Part shown: positions 52,706 to 62,537 of the stretch, one piece after another
Numbering within the stretch: the first letter of the stretch is position 1
Layout of the letters: the number at the start of each line of letters is the position of its first letter
Source of the DNA: Halorussus aquaticus
GTDB lineage: Archaea; Halobacteriota; Halobacteria; Halobacteriales; Haladaptataceae
Assembly: GCF_024218795.1 (NCBI RefSeq)
Contig: NZ_CP100402.1
Span: 186,001 to 250,000, forward strand
Reading direction: 5' to 3'
Length of the DNA stretch: 64,000 nucleotides
Notes under the pieces: generated by a model
Seen by the model: only the letters and a program-made list of their open reading frames with translations
Databases searched by the model: none
Told to the model about the DNA's origin: nothing
Position numbers and translations under genes: made by a program

Positions 52706-54661
52706 CTAAATGTCGGTGATTCGTTCGTAATCGTCCGGGAGAGCGTCGGCGTCCTCGGGGAGGAGGGCGACGACCACGTAGTCCACGTAGGACTCGAAGT
52801 ACTCGACGAGCGCTGCGATGCGCTCGGAGTCGATTGCCTCCAGCGAGTCCAACAGCATGAACGGGATTCGTTCGTGAACGTCGTGGACGAGGAATCCGGC
52901 GAGCGCGAACACGAGACCCGTCACCTCGCGCTCGCTCTCGCTCAGGTGGTCGATGGTGTCCTCGTAGGCGGTGCCCGACTCGGTGCTTCGCACGACGTGG
53001 AGGTCGAACGTCGTCTTCGAGACTTTCCGCCTGCCCTCGCGGACTTCGGTCTCGGTTCGTTCGAGCCAGATGCGGTCGAGGTTCGAGTAGTCGAGAACGT
53101 CGAGCAGTTCCGCCACGTGCTGGTTGAACGCTTCGACGGCGTCTCGTTCGATGCGCGAGACGCGGGTCCGCAACTCTTCGAGGTCCGCGTCGATGTCGTC
53201 TCGCTCCGCTTCGAGTGCCTCCCGGTCGTCGAGTTCGTCCTCGACCTGCGCTATCTCCTCGCGGACCTCCGATAGCTCGTCTCTCAGGCGGTCGCACTCG
53301 AATTCGAGTTGGTTCGCCTCGCGGTGGAGGTCCAGAATCTCGTCGTAGTCGTCGCTCCGCAGCGACTCCACCTCGTCGTTCAGCGTCGTGAGTTCCGCTT
53401 CGAGACCCTCGCGTTCGATTCGCAGTTCCTCGACTCGCTCTTCGCGGTCCGCGAGTTCGGACTCCGACTCTTCGATCTGTTCCTCCAGTCGTTCGCGCGT
53501 CTGCAGTCGGTCTTCGAGTTCGTCTCGCTCGGAGACCAGTTCCGAAATCCGGGTTTCGAGTTCGCGACGGTCGTCGCGTTTCGTCGATTGGAACTCCCGA
53601 ATCTGCTCGGTCGTCGAGTCTATCTGATCACGTTCGACGCTACTCCCGCACGTCCAACAGGTCACTTCCTGTCGGTCGCCGAGCAGTTGGTCGGTCACTC
53701 CGTCGCCGCTCGCCGCTCCGGTATCACCGAGCGTTTCGAGAACGTCCGACTCGTAGTCGTCCAGCATATCCTGGTTGAACTGGATGATACTCTGCAGTTG
53801 GGTGATGTCGGATTCGAGGTCCCGTTTGCGTCGCCGAAGTCGGTCGATCTCCGCGTCGAGTTCGTCGATTCGCTCGGCCGGCGCGGCGGGGAGTTGCTCC
53901 TTGCGCTCTCGATACTCGCCGAGTTCCTCGCGGAGACGCTCGATGCTCTCCCGATTGGTCTCGATGTCGTAGCGGGTGTCTTCGAGCGACGACCGGACGG
54001 ACTGTAACTCCTCCAGTTTCGATTCCAACTCGTCTTTCTCCGCGCGGGTCTCCTCGACGTCCGCGTTCGAGGCGTCGATTTCGGCCTTCTTCGCTTCGAG
54101 TTGCTCGCTGGTCTCTTCGAGTTCGCGCTCCAGACGCGTCTCCTCCTCGACGAGTTTGGGCAGTCGCCGTTCGAGGTCAGAGAGCGATTCGAGGTCGTCG
54201 GTGAGTCGGCGTTTCTCCCGTTCGAGCCTGTCGATTTCGGCCTGTATCTCGTCGGTGTCGACCGGGCGCATGATGACCTCCCGCAGGTCGTCGCCCCGCG
54301 CGACCGCCCGCCGCGACTCGTTGTTCTCCAGCAGGAACGCGTAGAGGTCCGCGAGGACGGAGGTGTCCGCCAGTGGTTCGCCCGTCATGACCACGTCGCC
54401 GTCGGTCCGCGTGAGCGTCCGCGTGTACGTGTCGTCGTCGATAGTGAGTTCCACGTGCCCGCGCTCGGCGTCGGCCTTCAGACTCGCCCTGTCGCTACCG
54501 AGAACGGCCATGAGCGCCTGAAGCGACGACGTACGGTTCGTCGCGTTACGGCCGGTGAGAACGTTTACCCCGCGACGGAAGGTGAGTTCCGTCTCCTCGA
54601 TACCGCCGACGTTCTCGACCGAGAGAGTGGCCGTGTTCGTCAGTTCGCTCGTAGAATTCAT
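52706..54661 (-). CDS. Archaea-specific SMC-related protein (zinc-hook coiled-coil ATPase-like)
   Basis: 651 residues. An N-terminal ATPase half (about 1-130), a long coiled coil (about 135-310 and 350-560) and a C-terminal half. A Rad50-like zinc hook Cys335-Trp-Thr-Cys338 lies at the bend. The Walker A region reads GRNATNRTS (residues 37-45), with Asn and Arg where GKS/T is expected, so ATP binding may be altered. A signature-like LSESE and a Walker-B-like FMLLDSLEAID are present. Such proteins are haloarchaeal and tend to accompany rdfA genes. A role in DNA organisation is likely but unproven. The IS element lies between it and rdfA. Confidence 0.82.
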   Translation of the reverse strand: MNSTSELTNTATLSVENVGGIEETELTFRRGVNVLTGRNATNRTSSLQALMAVLGSDRASLKADAERGHVELTIDDDTYTRTLTRTDGDVVMTGEPLADTSVLADLYAFLLENNESRRAVARGDDLREVIMRPVDTDEIQAEIDRLEREKRRLTDDLESLSDLERRLPKLVEEETRLERELEETSEQLEAKKAEIDASNADVEETRAEKDELESKLEELQSVRSSLEDTRYDIETNRESIERLREELGEYRERKEQLPAAPAERIDELDAEIDRLRRRKRDLESDITQLQSIIQFNQDMLDDYESDVLETLGDTGAASGDGVTDQLLGDRQEVTCWTCGSSVERDQIDSTTEQIREFQSTKRDDRRELETRISELVSERDELEDRLQTRERLEEQIEESESELADREERVEELRIEREGLEAELTTLNDEVESLRSDDYDEILDLHREANQLEFECDRLRDELSEVREEIAQVEDELDDREALEAERDDIDADLEELRTRVSRIERDAVEAFNQHVAELLDVLDYSNLDRIWLERTETEVREGRRKVSKTTFDLHVVRSTESGTAYEDTIDHLSESEREVTGLVFALAGFLVHDVHERIPFMLLDSLEAIDSERIAALVEYFESYVDYVVVALLPEDADALPDDYERITDI

Positions 54662-55285
54662 ACGTGATGTTATCCGCTACGCGGGTCATAAGTCCTTCCG
54701 TCGTCCGGTCCCGCGGTCGCTCGGCGGGTAGCGAACGTCGGAGAGAAGAGACCGCCGACTCGCGCTGACAGCGACCGCGATCGAGGGAGCGACCGCCCGG
54801 GTGAAACTTGGGAATATTGCACAACTTCCACAATAAGGTTCGGTGTGACGGTATCACTCGGCGATGTCCAGTTCGGGCGACAGGGAGACTAATTCGAGCG
54901 GCCGTTCTCTGATTTCTAACTCACAATTTCGTGTTGTGTTAATATATCCTAAGTCGCATCGGACTCTTTTTTGCGTCTCCAGTACGGGAGAGGGTGAATA
55001 ATCACTTCAGATATCTCTCCGATTTCACACCGATGCTGTACGGACGTTTTCATCGCTTCGACCGGAACGAGTTCGCTCGTCGCGGACGGGAACCGGGCAA
55101 ATAGCACGAGATATTATTGTGTATACTACCCATTTCCGTACAAGGTTCAGAGACTCGAACTCCCAACGGGTGTGACGGGAACTGTCGAGATGCAATCCCG
55201 CCGAACGATGGCTACGACAAACGTCACCGATATCTACAGAGGAAATTATATTACCTCACCACCGGAACGTGTTCAGAGAGAGGAA
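54662..55285. other. 624-base AT-rich gap between divergent genes
   Basis: It holds promoter regions for the SMC-like gene and the IclR gene, with TATA-like stretches (aattatatta near 55245 upstream of the IclR ATG). No gene, tRNA or repeat array is seen. Short open frames here have no domain signal. The lower GC extends from about 54830 to 55140. Confidence 0.5.
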
Positions 55286-56047
55286 ATGACTGGCGAGTCG
55301 AACACCCCCGTTCGGACGACAGCCCGGTCGTTCGACATCATCGAAACCCTGCACGGACTCGACGGGGCCTGCCTCACGGAGATATCCGCCCATCTCGATT
55401 TGCCCGACAGCACGGTCCACAACCACCTCCGAACGCTCGTCCAACGAGGGTACGTCGTCAGAAACGACAACACCTATCGCGTCAGCCTCAGGTTCCTCGA
55501 AATCGGAGAGTACGCCCGCTCCCGGCGGAAAATATGCGAGATGGCCGAGCCGGAAATCGACGAATTGGCCGCCGAGACGGACGAGTCTGCCAGCCTTCTC
55601 GTGGAAGAGGACGGACAGGGCGTGTACGTGTACGACGCGCAGGCCGACACCTCCATTCCGCTCGACACCTACCCCGGGAAGCACGTCTCGCTCCACGCCA
55701 CGGCGCTCGGAAAGGCCATCCTCGCGTACCTCCCCGAGAGCCGAGTCGAAGAGATACTCGACCAGCGGGGGCTACCCGCCCAGACCGCGAAGACGATAAC
55801 CGACCGCGAGGAACTCGCGAGAGAACTGGAGACCGTCCGAGAGACCGGGTACGCCGTCGATAGCGAAGAGCGGGTTCGCGGTGTCCGCTGCGTCGCCGTC
55901 GCCATCAAGAACGAGAACGGGCAGGTAATCGGCGCGATAAGCGTCTCGGGACCGTCGAGTCGCATCGACGCCGACCCGGACGAGCGACTGCTGGAGGAAC
56001 TCCGGCGAGCGAAGAACATCATCGAGTTGAAACTGGCCCACGCGTAG
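55286..56047 (+). CDS. IclR-family transcriptional regulator 2
   Basis: 253 residues from the ATG at 55286 (MTGESNTPVRTTA), the start that fits the family best; longer frames upstream lie across the AT-rich promoter. The winged helix is about residues 10-70 (ACLTEISAHLDLPDSTVHNHL). The effector domain has LHATALGKAILAYLPESRVEEIL and GAISVSGPSSRI. It is a paralogue of the regulator at 47704, with the same plan. It is next to the amino-sugar hydrolase cluster, so it may control that cluster. The effector is unknown. Confidence 0.87.
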   Translation: MTGESNTPVRTTARSFDIIETLHGLDGACLTEISAHLDLPDSTVHNHLRTLVQRGYVVRNDNTYRVSLRFLEIGEYARSRRKICEMAEPEIDELAAETDESASLLVEEDGQGVYVYDAQADTSIPLDTYPGKHVSLHATALGKAILAYLPESRVEEILDQRGLPAQTAKTITDREELARELETVRETGYAVDSEERVRGVRCVAVAIKNENGQVIGAISVSGPSSRIDADPDERLLEELRRAKNIIELKLAHA

Positions 56048-56155
56048 AGTCCGCGGCGGGGTACTCGCGGCGCGAGAGAAGACGAGAACGGGTGCGTCCT
56101 CTCGCAGTGGCGACGTTCGACCGTCGCGTCGGAACGTCGAAGCGGGTCGTGCGAT

Positions 56156-57322
56156 TCAGTGGAGTCGGTCGTGCATCGCGGCGACGAGGGTGTTGCTGGG
56201 GTCTTGGGAGAGCTCCCAGCACATCGCTCCGCCGAACCCGTTGTTCTTCACGAAGTCCACCTTGTTCGAGATGGAGTCGACGTTGTCGTAGCAGACGAAC
56301 GTGTTCTCCGCCGCGGAGTAGAGCCACGGCACCTTCGCGTCCGGGTGCCAGTGGTACTCGTAGTCAGACTGCGGTTTGATGTTCTCCCGGACGTTGTAGA
56401 ACGTCTCCGAGGACGCGGCGTCGAACGAGTTGAACAGGCCGTCGTTAGTGGACGAGACGCCGGTGTAGGAGCGGCCGTAGAACGGCATGCCCATGAGAAG
56501 TTTGTCGTTCGCTATCGGCTTCCCGGCCCAGTGTTGCATGTGGTTGGTGGTGTTCCAACTCGAACTGCTGGGGCCCTCGGGCGGCGAGTCGAACGGCGCG
56601 TTGAAGTTGGTGACGTCGCTCCAGTCGCCGTGGTAGTCGTAGGTCATGACGTTGACGTGGTCGAGGTAGTCGCTGATGGTCCCGACCTCGTACGCGTCGT
56701 CGGCGATGTTCGGATTGGGCGACGCCGCCATCGTCAGGTGCGCCCACGACCCGACCCGCGAATCGAGTTCGTTGCGACACGCCTCGAGCAGGAGCGTGAA
56801 GTTGTGCGGGTCATCGGCCCGCACCGACCCGTCGGGGTACTCCCAGTCCAAGTCGAGACCGTCGAAGTTGTACTTCAGCATGAGGTCGACGGCGGTCTCG
56901 GCGAACCGCTGGCGACGCTCGGCGGTCGACGCGGCGTCCGAGAACGTGCCGGAGTACCACCCGGAACTGATGGAGAGGAGGAAGACGGTGTCCGTGTCGT
57001 CGTACGTCGCTAACTCGCTGAGCGTGCTCTGCTTCGAGGAGTCGCTGACCGCGACAGTCCCGTCCGACTGGGGTTCGACGAAGGCGAAGTTGAGGTGCGT
57101 GAGTTTGTCGTAAGGCACGTCGGCGGGCGAGTAATCGCCAGCCCACGCCGGGTAGTAGCCGACGACGCGGTTGCCGTAACTGCCGTGGGCCTGTGCGCTG
57201 TTCGACGCGAGTGCGCCCGTCACCGCCATCGCCCCGGTCCCTCGGAGGAACTTCCGTCGCGACGCGTCCGGGGTCAGTTTCCGCCCGATGCTACTCGACG
57301 CTGATTTCTCTTCGTCTGGCAT
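56156..57322 (-). CDS. Tat-secreted GH18 family glycosidase, copy 1
   Basis: A 388-residue protein. The N-terminus has the twin-arginine motif SRRKFLRGTGAMAVTG followed by a hydrophobic stretch and a likely cleavage after NSAQA; there is no lipobox Cys. The catalytic DxxDxDxE motif is complete at Asp154, Asp157, Asp159, Glu161 (FDGLDLDWE). It has a single domain with no separate binding domain. GH18 enzymes hydrolyse beta-1,4 links next to N-acetylglucosamine (chitin, N-glycan core or similar). It is close to copy 2 (57479-58663), a tandem duplicate, with its own AT-rich promoter in between. Confidence 0.88.
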   Translation of the reverse strand: MPDEEKSASSSIGRKLTPDASRRKFLRGTGAMAVTGALASNSAQAHGSYGNRVVGYYPAWAGDYSPADVPYDKLTHLNFAFVEPQSDGTVAVSDSSKQSTLSELATYDDTDTVFLLSISSGWYSGTFSDAASTAERRQRFAETAVDLMLKYNFDGLDLDWEYPDGSVRADDPHNFTLLLEACRNELDSRVGSWAHLTMAASPNPNIADDAYEVGTISDYLDHVNVMTYDYHGDWSDVTNFNAPFDSPPEGPSSSSWNTTNHMQHWAGKPIANDKLLMGMPFYGRSYTGVSSTNDGLFNSFDAASSETFYNVRENIKPQSDYEYHWHPDAKVPWLYSAAENTFVCYDNVDSISNKVDFVKNNGFGGAMCWELSQDPSNTLVAAMHDRLH

Positions 57323-57478
57323 ACGGCCTAGATAACAACATGCAAGTCAATAAATATTATTCTAGTTGTGTTCACATTTTATTTCTTCCCGAGGTGCGGT
57401 TTTACTATCCCGGAGTGCAGTCCTCGGGACGAGTCGAACGTGCCGCGAACCGTCCGTCCGGTCGGGACCACCACTCGC

Positions 57479-58663
<1,185 letters not shown>

Positions 58664-58807
58664 CGGATTAGCTAATAGCCTCTACCGTGATAAGCTTTGG
58701 TACGTTGTGACATCACATTTCTGCTCGACGCCCGCCTCGCCCGGTGAAGCCGGACGGAACCGCTCGGCCACTCCGGACGGAAATCCGGTCTCCGTCGGAA
58801 CCCCAAT

Positions 58808-58815
58808 AGATATAC
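58808..58815 (+). promoter_or_regulatory. TATA box of the creatininase-family gene
   Basis: The block agatatac lies 24-31 bases before the ATG at 58839, spaced for a leaderless transcript and in support of that start codon. Confidence 0.55.
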
Positions 58816-58838
58816 GGCCGACACGAGCAGTGGTACCC

Positions 58839-59639
58839 ATGCTCCCAACAGGACGTTCCTCGTCCGTCGCGTGGGCGACGAAGACTCGACGGGAAATCCG
58901 GGAGACCGGAGGCGCCGACGGGTCGGTCGTCGTCGTACCGGTCGGAAGCATCGAACAGCACGGTCACCACCTCCCCGTCGCCACCGACACGCTACTGGCC
59001 GACGCGGTCGCTCACCGCGGCGCGGAACGCGCCGGAGACGACGTACCGGTGCTCGTGACGCCGCCGGTCTGGTCAGGGTTCTCGCCCCACCACACCTCGC
59101 TGGGCGGCACGTTGACGCTCGAACTGGAGGACCTCCTCGCGGTCTTGGAGGACGTGGCCGACAGCGCGCTCGAAAACGGGTTCGACGGTGTCTGTTTCGT
59201 CAACGGGCACGGGGGCAACGCCTCCGTCATCGACAACGTCGTGAGTACGGTGGGGAAGTCCCACCCCGACGCGGAAGTGACCGGCCTGACGTACTTCCAA
59301 CTCGCGGAACCGTTCATAGACGAGATTCGAGAGAGCGACGTGGGCGGCATGGCCCACGGCGGCGAGTTCGAAACCTCGCTCGTGCTCCACCTCCACCCGG
59401 ACCTCGTGACGATGGCGGAGGCGGACGCCGAGTACCTCGACGAACCGTACGAGCGCGGGACCCAGGACCTGCTCGTCGGCGGCGCGCTCTCGACCTACCG
59501 GGAGTTCGAGGAGTACTCCGCGTCGGGCGCTATCGGCGACCCGTCGCTGGCGAGCGCAGAGAAAGGCGAGGAGTTGTTCGACCGACTGGGCGACGAACTG
59601 GCCGACGTACTCCGGTCGGTCTCCGAGCAGGCGCGATAG
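58839..59639 (+). CDS. Creatininase-family amidohydrolase
   Basis: 266 residues from the ATG at 58839, supported by a TATA box about 25 bases upstream. Metal and catalytic motifs are GSIEQHGHHLPVATDTLLAD, NGHGGNAS and AHGGEFETS, the set of creatinine amidohydrolase and its relatives (for example FAPy hydrolase ArfB, and MftE). The family hydrolyses cyclic or linear amides with two metal ions. The gene is on the plus strand, convergent with the GH3 gene and divergent from the GH18 gene. In this cluster an amide on an amino sugar or peptide is a possible substrate, by inference only. Confidence 0.8.
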   Translation: MLPTGRSSSVAWATKTRREIRETGGADGSVVVVPVGSIEQHGHHLPVATDTLLADAVAHRGAERAGDDVPVLVTPPVWSGFSPHHTSLGGTLTLELEDLLAVLEDVADSALENGFDGVCFVNGHGGNASVIDNVVSTVGKSHPDAEVTGLTYFQLAEPFIDEIRESDVGGMAHGGEFETSLVLHLHPDLVTMAEADAEYLDEPYERGTQDLLVGGALSTYREFEEYSASGAIGDPSLASAEKGEELFDRLGDELADVLRSVSEQAR

Positions 59640-59651
59640 GTCGGGACCGAC

Positions 59652-61241
59652 TCACCGCTCGTCGGGCATCGTGACCGGGAGTCGGCCGGTCGGTTCCCTG
59701 TCGCCGACGAGCACCTCCGCGACGGCCGCGAGTGACGGGGGCGTGGCGTCGTACGTCGTCAGATACGTCTCGACGTCCGGGAACTCTGCGAGGTCGTAGG
59801 GGTTGCGGGTCGCGACGACCACCGCGCTCGGGTCGGCCACGAGGAGGTTCCGAACCGCGGCCGCCTGCTCGGGGTCCGCGGCGGCGTCGGACGTTCGCAC
59901 GACCGTCGGGCCGTCGGACGCCGCGAACTCGGGGGTCTCGCCGGAGTCGAGAACCGTCGCGTCCACCGTCGCCCCCGCGTCCGAGAGCGCTGCCGCGAAC
60001 GCGCCGCCGTCATCGCGGCGTTCCTCGGCGAGCGAACTCCGGGTCGCGTCGAACTCGTAAACCGAGACGGGGTCTCGGGAGAGCGGCAGGGCGTCGCCGT
60101 CGTCGCGGACGAGCGTGACGGCGCGCTCGGCGACGCTCTGCGCGACGGCGCGGCAGTCCGAGGCGGCGGTCTCCGACTCCGCTTCGTGGCCGACCGTGCC
60201 CGCGCCGTACGCCCGCTTCGCCCGGAGAACGCGCCGGACCGACTCGTCGATGCGCGACTCCGAGATGCGCCCGGATTCGACGGCCGCCACGACGGCGTCG
60301 ATGGCCGCGCGCTGTTTCTCCGGCGTGTGCGAGACGCAGATCTGGTCACAGCCCGCTTTGACCGCCTGCACGCAGCCTTCGACCGTCCCGACGCCGTCGG
60401 CGATGGCGTCCATCTCCATGCAGTCGGTGAAGACGAGTCCGTCGAAGCCGAGTTCCTCGCGGAGGAGACCGGTGACGACTCGGGGCGAGAGCGTCGCCGG
60501 GCGCTCGGCGTCCGCCGCGACGGTCGGGAACGCGACGTGGGTCGTCATGACAGCGCCGATACCGGCGTCGATGGCCCGCCGAAACGGCCGGAGTTCGACG
60601 CGGTCGAGGCGGTCGCGGTCGTGGTCGATGACCGGCAGGTCGCGGTGGGAATCGGTCGCGGTGTCGCCGTGGCCCGGGAAGTGCTTCCCGCAGGCCACGA
60701 CGCTCGCGTCCTGTAGCCCGTCGGCGAACGCGGTTCCGAGTTCCGCGACGGTCTCGGGGCGCTCGCCGAACGAGCGAACGCCGATGACCGGGTTGTCGGG
60801 GTTGTTGTTCACGTCGAGGACGGGCGCGAGGTCCACGTCGATGCCCAGCGACCGGAGTTCGCGCCCGACCGCTCGGCCTGCTCGCGCGGAGAGCGCGGGG
60901 TCGTCTGCCGCGCCGAACGCCATCGCGCTCGGCTGTTGGGTCCCCCACGAGAGCCGCGCGACCCGGCCGCCCTCTTGGTCGATGCTGACGAGGAGCGGCG
61001 GCCCGTCGTCCGGGACGAACCCCTGTAGCGTCCGGGAGAGGGTTCGGAGTTGGGCGGGCGACTCGACGTTGCGACTGAAGTAGATGACGCCGCCGAGGTG
61101 GCGCTCGGCGACGAGCGCCTCGATTTCGGCGGTCGGAGCCGTCCCGTTGAAACCGGCGACGAACAACTGTCCCACCTTCGCGTCGAGCGACAGCGACGAG
61201 ACGGTCGATTCGACGTCGGGAGGGGTCGTGTCGGCGTCCAT
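59652..61241 (-). CDS. nagZ: NagZ-type GH3 beta-N-acetylhexosaminidase
   Basis: A 529-residue two-domain GH3. The catalytic loop KHFPGHGDTATDSHRDLPVI carries the Asp/His dyad that defines NagZ-type hexosaminidases, and the nucleophile Asp lies in VFTDCMEMDAI. The C-terminal domain is like that of Bacillus NagZ. It removes non-reducing beta-GlcNAc, in bacteria from GlcNAc-MurNAc units. No signal peptide is seen, so it acts in the cytosol, unlike the secreted Bacillus protein. It is co-directional with the DUF1343 gene upstream, with six bases between them. Confidence 0.87.
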   Translation of the reverse strand: MDADTTPPDVESTVSSLSLDAKVGQLFVAGFNGTAPTAEIEALVAERHLGGVIYFSRNVESPAQLRTLSRTLQGFVPDDGPPLLVSIDQEGGRVARLSWGTQQPSAMAFGAADDPALSARAGRAVGRELRSLGIDVDLAPVLDVNNNPDNPVIGVRSFGERPETVAELGTAFADGLQDASVVACGKHFPGHGDTATDSHRDLPVIDHDRDRLDRVELRPFRRAIDAGIGAVMTTHVAFPTVAADAERPATLSPRVVTGLLREELGFDGLVFTDCMEMDAIADGVGTVEGCVQAVKAGCDQICVSHTPEKQRAAIDAVVAAVESGRISESRIDESVRRVLRAKRAYGAGTVGHEAESETAASDCRAVAQSVAERAVTLVRDDGDALPLSRDPVSVYEFDATRSSLAEERRDDGGAFAAALSDAGATVDATVLDSGETPEFAASDGPTVVRTSDAAADPEQAAAVRNLLVADPSAVVVATRNPYDLAEFPDVETYLTTYDATPPSLAAVAEVLVGDREPTGRLPVTMPDER

Positions 61242-61247
61242 GCGTAC

Positions 61248-62414
61248 TCAGTAGCGGAGGTACTTCCCGCGCACGTCGGCGAACTCGGCGAGGTCGTCCT
61301 CCCAGTGGGCGGTGACGTCCGCCGCGATTTCGCGGGGTTCGCTCGCGGAGTCGGCGGCGTCGATAGTCTCGCGCAGGTAGCTTCCGCCTGCGAGTTTGTC
61401 CACGAAGAACTCGTCGTCGTACTGTATCCACTCGCACTCGTCGTGAGAGGTGAACGCCGACGCGAGGACCGTGAGACCGACCATCACGGGGTCCACGGCG
61501 TCGCGGTCGAGGAGGTGGACCTGCACGCCGGTCACGTTCTGGTGTTCGTGCTTCGAGAAGGTCGGGGAGAAGTACGCCGGGCGGAACGCGACGCCGTCGA
61601 GGTTCTGGGCCGACAGTTCCGCCGCCCACTCGTCGGCGTCTATCCACGGCGCGCCGACGAGTTCGAAGGGCTTGGTCGTCCCGCGGCCCTCCGAGAGGTT
61701 CGTCCCCTCGAAGAAGCCCATGCCGGGGTACAGCGTCGCGGTTCCGGGCGTCGGCATGTTCGGCGAGGGGTACACCCACGGCAGGTCGGTGTCGGAGAAC
61801 CAGTCCGAACGCGACCAGTCGCGCATCTCGACGACTTCGAGCGTCGCGCCGATGTCGAACTCCTCGTTGAAGTACGTCGCCAGTTCGCCGACCGTCAGGC
61901 CGTGAACGATGGGGAGTTCGTACGCGCCGACGAAGGAGGACGCCGACTCCTCGACCCGGTTGCCCGTGACCGACACCGGCGCGATGGGGTTCGGTCGGTC
62001 GAGGACGACCATGCGCTTTCCGGCCTCGGCGACGCCTTCGAGCGCGTACGCGAGCGTGTAGATGAGCGTGTAGAAGCGACACCCGACGTCCTGCATGTCG
62101 TAGATGACGGTGTCCACGTCCGACACCATCTCCGGGCGGAGTTGGCGCTGTTCGCCGTAGAGGCTCTTGACCGGGAGACCGGTTCGGTCGTCGGTGCTGT
62201 CGTCCACCTTCACGCCCGCCTGCGCGTCGCCCCGGATGCCGTGTTCGGGACCGAACAGTTTCCGGAGGTCGAACGCGTCGCGGTCGTCGAGCAGGTCGAT
62301 GGTCGTGTTGAGGTCGCTGTCGGTCCCGGAGGGGTTCGTGATGAGTCCGAGTCGGTCGCCCTCGACCGCGCCGGAGCGGTCGTCTAGCAACCGTTCTACG
62401 CCGAGTTGCACCAT
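61248..62414 (-). CDS. namZ: DUF1343/NamZ exo-beta-N-acetylmuramidase homologue
   Basis: A 388-residue DUF1343 protein. Landmarks are ITNPSGTDSD, LFGPEHGIRGDAQAG, VIYDMQDVGCRFYT, FEGTNLSEGRGTT and YFSPTFSKHEHQNVTGVQVH. The bacterial member YbbC (NamZ) is an exo-beta-N-acetylmuramidase that removes MurNAc from the non-reducing end of murein fragments. No signal peptide is present, so a cytosolic role is likely. Haloarchaea make no murein, so either the substrate is imported bacterial cell wall sugar or the enzyme has another substrate. The gene abuts the NagZ-type gene, as in Bacillus. Confidence 0.85.
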   Translation of the reverse strand: MVQLGVERLLDDRSGAVEGDRLGLITNPSGTDSDLNTTIDLLDDRDAFDLRKLFGPEHGIRGDAQAGVKVDDSTDDRTGLPVKSLYGEQRQLRPEMVSDVDTVIYDMQDVGCRFYTLIYTLAYALEGVAEAGKRMVVLDRPNPIAPVSVTGNRVEESASSFVGAYELPIVHGLTVGELATYFNEEFDIGATLEVVEMRDWSRSDWFSDTDLPWVYPSPNMPTPGTATLYPGMGFFEGTNLSEGRGTTKPFELVGAPWIDADEWAAELSAQNLDGVAFRPAYFSPTFSKHEHQNVTGVQVHLLDRDAVDPVMVGLTVLASAFTSHDECEWIQYDDEFFVDKLAGGSYLRETIDAADSASEPREIAADVTAHWEDDLAEFADVRGKYLRY

Positions 62415-62537
62415 ACTTCCGGTAACGGACCGTCGGGTTAAAAAACGTTGTGTCCCCCCGTCCGTCGCGCCACGTTCGGGCGTCTCCCGCCGCGATTCGA
62501 CGACAGCGTCACCGACTGCGCCGGTCGCGGGACGGTA

